Below are positions 59,759 through 64,000 of a stretch of 64,000 nt of DNA, piece by piece. The translations under genes and the position numbers were made by a program. Each line of letters starts with the position of its first letter. Position 1 is the stretch's first letter. The notes under the pieces are model-generated. The model worked only from the letters and a program-made list of their open reading frames with translations, did not search any database and was not told where the DNA came from. Where the stretch lies: NCBI GenBank assembly GCA_964344305.1, contig CAYFMT010000010.1, forward strand, positions 1 to 64,000, given 5' to 3'. This stretch comes from JABMOV01 sp964344305 (GTDB taxonomy: Bacteria > Fidelibacterota > Marinisomatia > Marinisomatales > JABMOV01).

Positions 59759-62700
59759 TTAGTAGTTCATTACTGTCTGGACCATACCAATGACATCAAG
59801 GACATTCACATTTCCGTCCCCGTTGATATCCGCCAGGTATGGATTCAATTCTGCCACTTCATCAGCAAGGATAAAATCAACCAGCAACAGGATATCATAG
59901 ATATTAATTAAATTATCCTGTGTGACATCTCCTCTCATCCTAATCGTGCTACCTCGAGTAGTGATGAGAATGGCTGTTTCGTCTGAGAGAGGCATGGCAG
60001 CAGGTGCATATGAATTATTATGGGTGTATTCCAGACCAACTGTCGCTGAACGGTCTTCTATTCCTACTGTACAATAGTTTCCATGTTGCTGGGCGCTACC
60101 AGTCGTATAGGATGTGTTATTGAAATCTTTGTACTGAATTAGTATTTCTCCGTCACCAGTTGGTGTGAAGTAATATTGTGGATCCCTGAGTATTACCTGG
60201 AATGTCTCAGCGGAATTGTTCTGATAGGTTCTTACATTGGACCATTGAACGATAAATGTATGAGAATCCTGATCATCTTTTGTATAGACACGTCCACCAC
60301 TGGTAATGGTCAGGTCATCCCAGAATGCAGCAATCATAGGGGATGGTCCGCCAGGACCGGGTAAATGGTAATTCCTGAATGAAGCGATCTGGGTGCTTCC
60401 CATGGAAATCCAACCATTGGAGCAAATGGATATTTGATCATAATCCGTTCCATACATTCTGAAAGTGAATGGCAGATTCACTGTGACAGATTCATCACCA
60501 TTATTCCCGTAATCCTGAAGAGTGCTAAGATAGCTACCATCTCCACCATTGCGATCATCAATTTCTACCCAGTTATAGTATGGTGCCATGCCATAGAGGA
60601 GGTCTCCACTATCGTAAATGTAGTATCCGTGGGCATCAGGACCAACAGGGTCGCTAACCTGAGGATCACCAATTTGCAATGGTACAATTTGAGAATACTG
60701 AACATTCCCTTCTGCTGTCAGTGACAGCGATAGATGTACGATAGTCCCTGGAATAATGGATTCACCGGCGTAAACAGTGAACTGATCCGAAGAATTGGAG
60801 GATAGTTGTTCCGGATATACATCCCCCCAACTACCATAAGCATCGATTATGTCGATATCAGGGTGTGGACAGGTGATTTCACCTACCACATTGTCAGCCA
60901 TGATGGATCCTTCATTTTTTAGAATGATCTCAATCTCTGATGTTTCTCCAGATTGGAGTATGTGATCGCCATAATCCTGAACAAATACTTCTCGAGCGTT
61001 AATATTTGTACCATTAATCAATCCGCCAACATATCCATGCCAGACACTGCCGTCGGCGTCAACAATATCCATCCTGATATCCAGATTTGTATCATCAACC
61101 AGTCCCTGGTGGACTTGGATTGCGAAATGATCTACCGGAAGTACTGATTCTCCTGAGTTAATTACCCCGATATAAACACTATCTTGGATTATAGTTACAT
61201 TTGATGATTCAGAAACCAGTTTTGCATAAATAGCCGTGCTGGTATCAGAACCAAAATTATAAAATGGAACAGAAATTTCTGCAATCTCTCCCGGGTTCAG
61301 AATACCGTCACTGTTTCCAACACTGACACCAGTGCCATCGTCAATAATGTCAATCATATCCTCCATAAGATTTACGCTTACAGGAGGCTCGGTGACCATT
61401 AGGGATCCCTGGTATGGAATATGATTATCTTTAATTGCCGTGACTTTTATTTCGCCAATCAGTGCTTGATCAATGGGAAGCGTAACATGTCCATTTGCAT
61501 CGGTATATAGAGACACAGAATAATTCACATCACCCTTATACAAAGTGACGTATGCATCGGATACTGGTGTACCGTTGGTATAATTGACCTGAATATCAAT
61601 ATAATTGGTCCCTTTTGAAACGATTGGCAAGAATCCAACAACAATATATTCAGGGACTTTAGTCCACATTCTAACAGCAGGATCACCCATGAGACTATTC
61701 CAGTGTGTAAAAATACTTACATAGTTACTTGGGTTGGTTGGGTAGGCTTGAAGTAAATGGATTTTACCTCTAGCCAGAGCACCGGCAGGTGACATCATGC
61801 CCTCTCCAAATACACCATAATAGAATCCAAGATCAACAATGTTATTGAACATGGTATGGGTTCCGGTCGTGGCGGTACCTATTGACCCAACAGAACCTTC
61901 AGGATTTGATACCGTACCCGCCCTCAACATACACTCAGCGATGGATGTGCCGGATCCAAACGAACCAGTTCCACAGGTTATAACAGTGGCGATTGGTAAT
62001 TTAAATCCATTATTGGCATTACCCACATCACCGCAATCATACCCGCTGACTCCATAGTATCCACGATAGTTGAAAAATGTTGCTCCGTCAGAAAGATTTG
62101 ATGTCATTTGTGAGGGGAATGGTGATGAATAAACTTCCCTGATATCATCATATCCGTGGTATTCAAGTAGTTGTGCAATGCTGCGATTTGTAATCACCGT
62201 TGATACTCCGGATGAACCTGGATCGCCGACCAGAACTGCACGTGTAAACCAGTTTTCTCCCATGAATGGGTTGGTTTCGTACTGGACTGTTTTGTTGACA
62301 ATATTGATGAGATCGGTGGAAGAGCTAATAGATATTCGACCAACAAATACCTCTGGAAGTATGTCACCTCCCACCAGTTCAGCATATGGCTGGTCGCCTT
62401 CACCGTTGTACCAACTCCAGCTTTCATAAAATGTTGGGATTGAATAGGACCCTGATGCATCACCCACAAGAGAAACCCAAACAGGTGGATTATCCCATGT
62501 CGTGTATGCGGTTTCAATATAAGATTTGATTTCAGAACTGCTGGATCCTGTCGTGGATGTACTCACAACCGTCACATCATATCCTGCTCTTTTACGCCAT
62601 TCGATTAGTGGTTCGAGGTTGGTCGATACACCTGATCCTGAGCTAGGGTAAATATAGAGGATGGCCGGCTTCTGATATTCAATCTCTGCTCCCATAACCT

Positions 62701-63343
62701 GATCGTAATTAGATACGAGACCTCTGTACATCGGTTCAAATTCTTTTGCGACCCTTTGTGGTGTAAATCGCTCAATTGATGAGGAACCGGTTTCAATAAT
62801 ATCGATTGTAGCTGATTTGATAATGGATAATTCACCGGTAGAAGGTGTGTACTGAAATGGTGTAATAATAACCTGTTGCACATGAATATCCCTCATGGTC
62901 AATGGTTCTGACAGTGTCACAGGAGATTGTGGATAAACATCCTGAGAATTATATACATCATCCAAACGAGTCAGTGTCATTCCAGGTGTTATCTCAGGAT
63001 CATCCCATGATTGGGCAGGGACCATGTTGATATCGTACTGTGTTTCCACTTCATGAATGGTTATGTTAACATCATATGTTTTTGAAGGGTCCATCATCAT
63101 AAAGGTGGACATTGCAGGAAGATTTGGTTCACCAACCTCTGATATTGTTCCTACTGCCCCAGCCTGTATACGATGAAATTCTTCATCATTGTGTGTAAAG
63201 GCTTCAATTGTATAATTGGAAAACTGAAAATCAAGTGTTTGTGCATTTGTAGCTGTAAATGTATGTTCCACGGTCGTTGCCTGGTCGTCCGCTGCAAAAA
63301 GAAGCACACCAATGCTTAGGGTTCCGATGATTAGTTTTTTCAT
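59759..63343 (-). CDS. Gingipain-like (C25) protein with propeptide and dockerin-like end, catalytic His replaced
   Basis: A 1194-residue exported protein. It has a signal peptide, a C25 propeptide-like region (about 25-220), a C25 domain (225-560), Ig-like and beta-sandwich domains, and a WDDL-containing domain like that of the protein at 45553. At the gingipain catalytic His position it has YRGYYGV (Tyr429), while the Cys is kept (TVITCGTGSF, Cys457). The C terminus is not a sorting domain but two dockerin-type calcium loops (DVTQDNLINIYDILLLVDFI and DINGDGNVNVLDVIGMV). ATG 63343 gives the signal peptide directly; an ATG 12 nt upstream is possible. Confidence 0.86.
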   Translation of the reverse strand: MKKLIIGTLSIGVLLFAADDQATTVEHTFTATNAQTLDFQFSNYTIEAFTHNDEEFHRIQAGAVGTISEVGEPNLPAMSTFMMMDPSKTYDVNITIHEVETQYDINMVPAQSWDDPEITPGMTLTRLDDVYNSQDVYPQSPVTLSEPLTMRDIHVQQVIITPFQYTPSTGELSIIKSATIDIIETGSSSIERFTPQRVAKEFEPMYRGLVSNYDQVMGAEIEYQKPAILYIYPSSGSGVSTNLEPLIEWRKRAGYDVTVVSTSTTGSSSSEIKSYIETAYTTWDNPPVWVSLVGDASGSYSIPTFYESWSWYNGEGDQPYAELVGGDILPEVFVGRISISSSTDLINIVNKTVQYETNPFMGENWFTRAVLVGDPGSSGVSTVITNRSIAQLLEYHGYDDIREVYSSPFPSQMTSNLSDGATFFNYRGYYGVSGYDCGDVGNANNGFKLPIATVITCGTGSFGSGTSIAECMLRAGTVSNPEGSVGSIGTATTGTHTMFNNIVDLGFYYGVFGEGMMSPAGALARGKIHLLQAYPTNPSNYVSIFTHWNSLMGDPAVRMWTKVPEYIVVGFLPIVSKGTNYIDIQVNYTNGTPVSDAYVTLYKGDVNYSVSLYTDANGHVTLPIDQALIGEIKVTAIKDNHIPYQGSLMVTEPPVSVNLMEDMIDIIDDGTGVSVGNSDGILNPGEIAEISVPFYNFGSDTSTAIYAKLVSESSNVTIIQDSVYIGVINSGESVLPVDHFAIQVHQGLVDDTNLDIRMDIVDADGSVWHGYVGGLINGTNINAREVFVQDYGDHILQSGETSEIEIILKNEGSIMADNVVGEITCPHPDIDIIDAYGSWGDVYPEQLSSNSSDQFTVYAGESIIPGTIVHLSLSLTAEGNVQYSQIVPLQIGDPQVSDPVGPDAHGYYIYDSGDLLYGMAPYYNWVEIDDRNGGDGSYLSTLQDYGNNGDESVTVNLPFTFRMYGTDYDQISICSNGWISMGSTQIASFRNYHLPGPGGPSPMIAAFWDDLTITSGGRVYTKDDQDSHTFIVQWSNVRTYQNNSAETFQVILRDPQYYFTPTGDGEILIQYKDFNNTSYTTGSAQQHGNYCTVGIEDRSATVGLEYTHNNSYAPAAMPLSDETAILITTRGSTIRMRGDVTQDNLINIYDILLLVDFILADEVAELNPYLADINGDGNVNVLDVIGMVQTVMNY

Positions 63344-63407
63344 ATGTTTATCCATTTTCGTTTCTCACTCATGTCTGTTGCCTATTGACATAAATACAGT
63401 CTTGTAA

Positions 63408-63434
63408 ATTATACTTTGAATCGCAGGTACGCAA
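63408..63434 (-). promoter_or_regulatory. Possible promoter of the second C25-like gene
   Basis: A perfect TATAAT lies on the minus strand at 63413-63408, about 65 nt before the start at 63343. The best -35 candidate, TTGCGT at 63434-63429, has a short spacer of 15 nt. The 137-nt gap between this gene and the GspF-type gene makes a promoter plausible. Confidence 0.35.
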
Positions 63435-63481
63435 CCCAAGTTCTGTGAATCCAGAGAATAGTAAGATTCCAGACAGGGGCA

Positions 63482-64000
63482 TCAAATTCCGGTCTGAAGC
63501 GCTGCACCCAGATAGAACACAGGTAGGTATGTTACCACAACCATTACCCCAATAATAATTCCCACCGAAACAATGAGTAATGGCTCGATCAAGGTGGTCA
63601 TACGCTCAACCAGTGCATCCACCTGCTTGTAATAATAGTCTGCGGAATGATCCAATAATGCATCCAACTCCCCTGTTTCTTCACCAGTTGATGCAAGCTG
63701 AAGCATGATACTTGGAAATACATTTGTTCGACGGAGTGCGGTGCTGATGTTAAACCCATCTCGAATAAAATCAGTGCTCCTCGAAACCGCCCGTTCGTAC
63801 ACACGGTTTCCAACAACTTTCTTTAACAAATCCATGGATTCGATCACCGGTACACCGGCCCCAAGTAGAATACCAAATGTCTTGCAGAACTTGTTCAATA
63901 TGGATTGATTTATTAGATCCCCGAAGACAGGAAAACGCAATTTGATGGAATCAATGACAAACCCACCCCTGACGGTTTTTGATACCAACCAGAAAACAAT
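63482..64000 (-). CDS. Type II secretion / type IV pilus F protein (GspF/PilC), partial
   Basis: The last 172 or so residues of a T2SSF-domain protein; the coding frame continues past the right edge without a stop, so the true start lies outside the window. The visible part holds the second F domain (LINQSILNKFCKTFGILLGAGVPVIE, LQLASTGEETGELDALL) and the C-terminal membrane helix (PLLIVSVGIIIGVMVVVTYLPVF). GspF/PilC is the inner-membrane platform protein of type IV pili or type II secretion. The rest of its operon is not visible. Confidence 0.93.
   Translation of the reverse strand: MVFWLVSKTVRGGFVIDSIKLRFPVFGDLINQSILNKFCKTFGILLGAGVPVIESMDLLKKVVGNRVYERAVSRSTDFIRDGFNISTALRRTNVFPSIMLQLASTGEETGELDALLDHSADYYYKQVDALVERMTTLIEPLLIVSVGIIIGVMVVVTYLPVFYLGAALQTGI

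Overview
The window reads as a chromosome segment of a Gram-negative, probably marine bacterium of the FCB superphylum; the best guess is Candidatus Marinimicrobia (Neomarinimicrobiota, SAR406). The reasons are: secreted proteins ending in type IX-style C-terminal sorting domains of the YPNPFNPTT kind, two gingipain-like C25 proteins, a secreted protein ending in dockerin-like repeats, lipopolysaccharide genes (Kdo transferase, glycosyltransferase 9), outer-membrane barrel candidates and lipoproteins. This placement is inferred from gene content, not from a marker-gene tree. I saw no tRNA, rRNA, CRISPR array, insertion sequence or phage gene.

Layout. (1) 152-34577: a nearly unbroken minus-strand run of densely packed, often overlapping housekeeping genes: comM-like ATPase, ispG, TPR proteins, rimO, ftsY, a CDP-alcohol phosphatidyltransferase, a tandem ABC ATPase, waaA, a heptosyltransferase-like enzyme, a polyprenyl diphosphate synthase, tatC, a MeaB-type GTPase, a Crp/Fnr regulator, guaB, hutH, a DnaQ-DinG helicase, a geranylgeranyl-reductase-like flavoprotein with a tiny 2[4Fe-4S] ferredoxin, an SNF-type transporter, a lipid kinase, ridA, a PPC protein, alaS, an outer-membrane protein, a serine hydrolase, an isochorismatase-like hydrolase and a cyclic phosphodiesterase-like protein. 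rpsT is the only plus-strand gene here. (2) 34578-35137: a 560-bp gap that holds no convincing protein but has several strong hairpins, a sigma70-like promoter and a long stem followed by seven T; it looks like a small-RNA gene. (3) 35138-41743: a plus-strand sulfur island: Rrf2 regulator, Cys-rich MerR regulator, a PsrABC/PhsABC-like molybdoenzyme, two half-size YeeE/YedE proteins and a membrane-anchored rhodanese-like protein, closed by a clear intrinsic terminator. (4) 41873-44465: a secreted protein and a sorted HExxH metalloprotease. (5) 44458-64000, minus strand: a lipoprotein, glutaredoxin, three sorting-domain proteins (C25-like, M14 carboxypeptidase, repeat protein), an LVIVD lipoprotein, an outer-membrane barrel candidate, a poly-gamma-glutamate type pgsB-pgsC-pgsW set, a second C25-like protein with dockerin-like end, and the end of a type II secretion F protein cut by the window edge.

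How the parts may work together. The sulfur island is the most coherent system. Half-YeeE proteins would bring in thiosulfate or a related sulfur compound. The Tat-exported molybdoenzyme with its ferredoxin and NrfD-type membrane subunit would exchange electrons between sulfur compounds and quinone. The rhodanese-like protein has Ser in place of the catalytic Cys, and its only cysteine is the very last residue, at the end of a long Lys-rich tail ending GGC. That suggests a tethered sulfur carrier comparable in principle to the SoxY arm. Both regulators carry cysteine sets suited to redox or Fe-S sensing. The second coherent block is the overlapping gene chain from pgsB to the LVIVD lipoprotein, which suggests a cell-surface amino-acid polymer system that includes an outer-membrane component.
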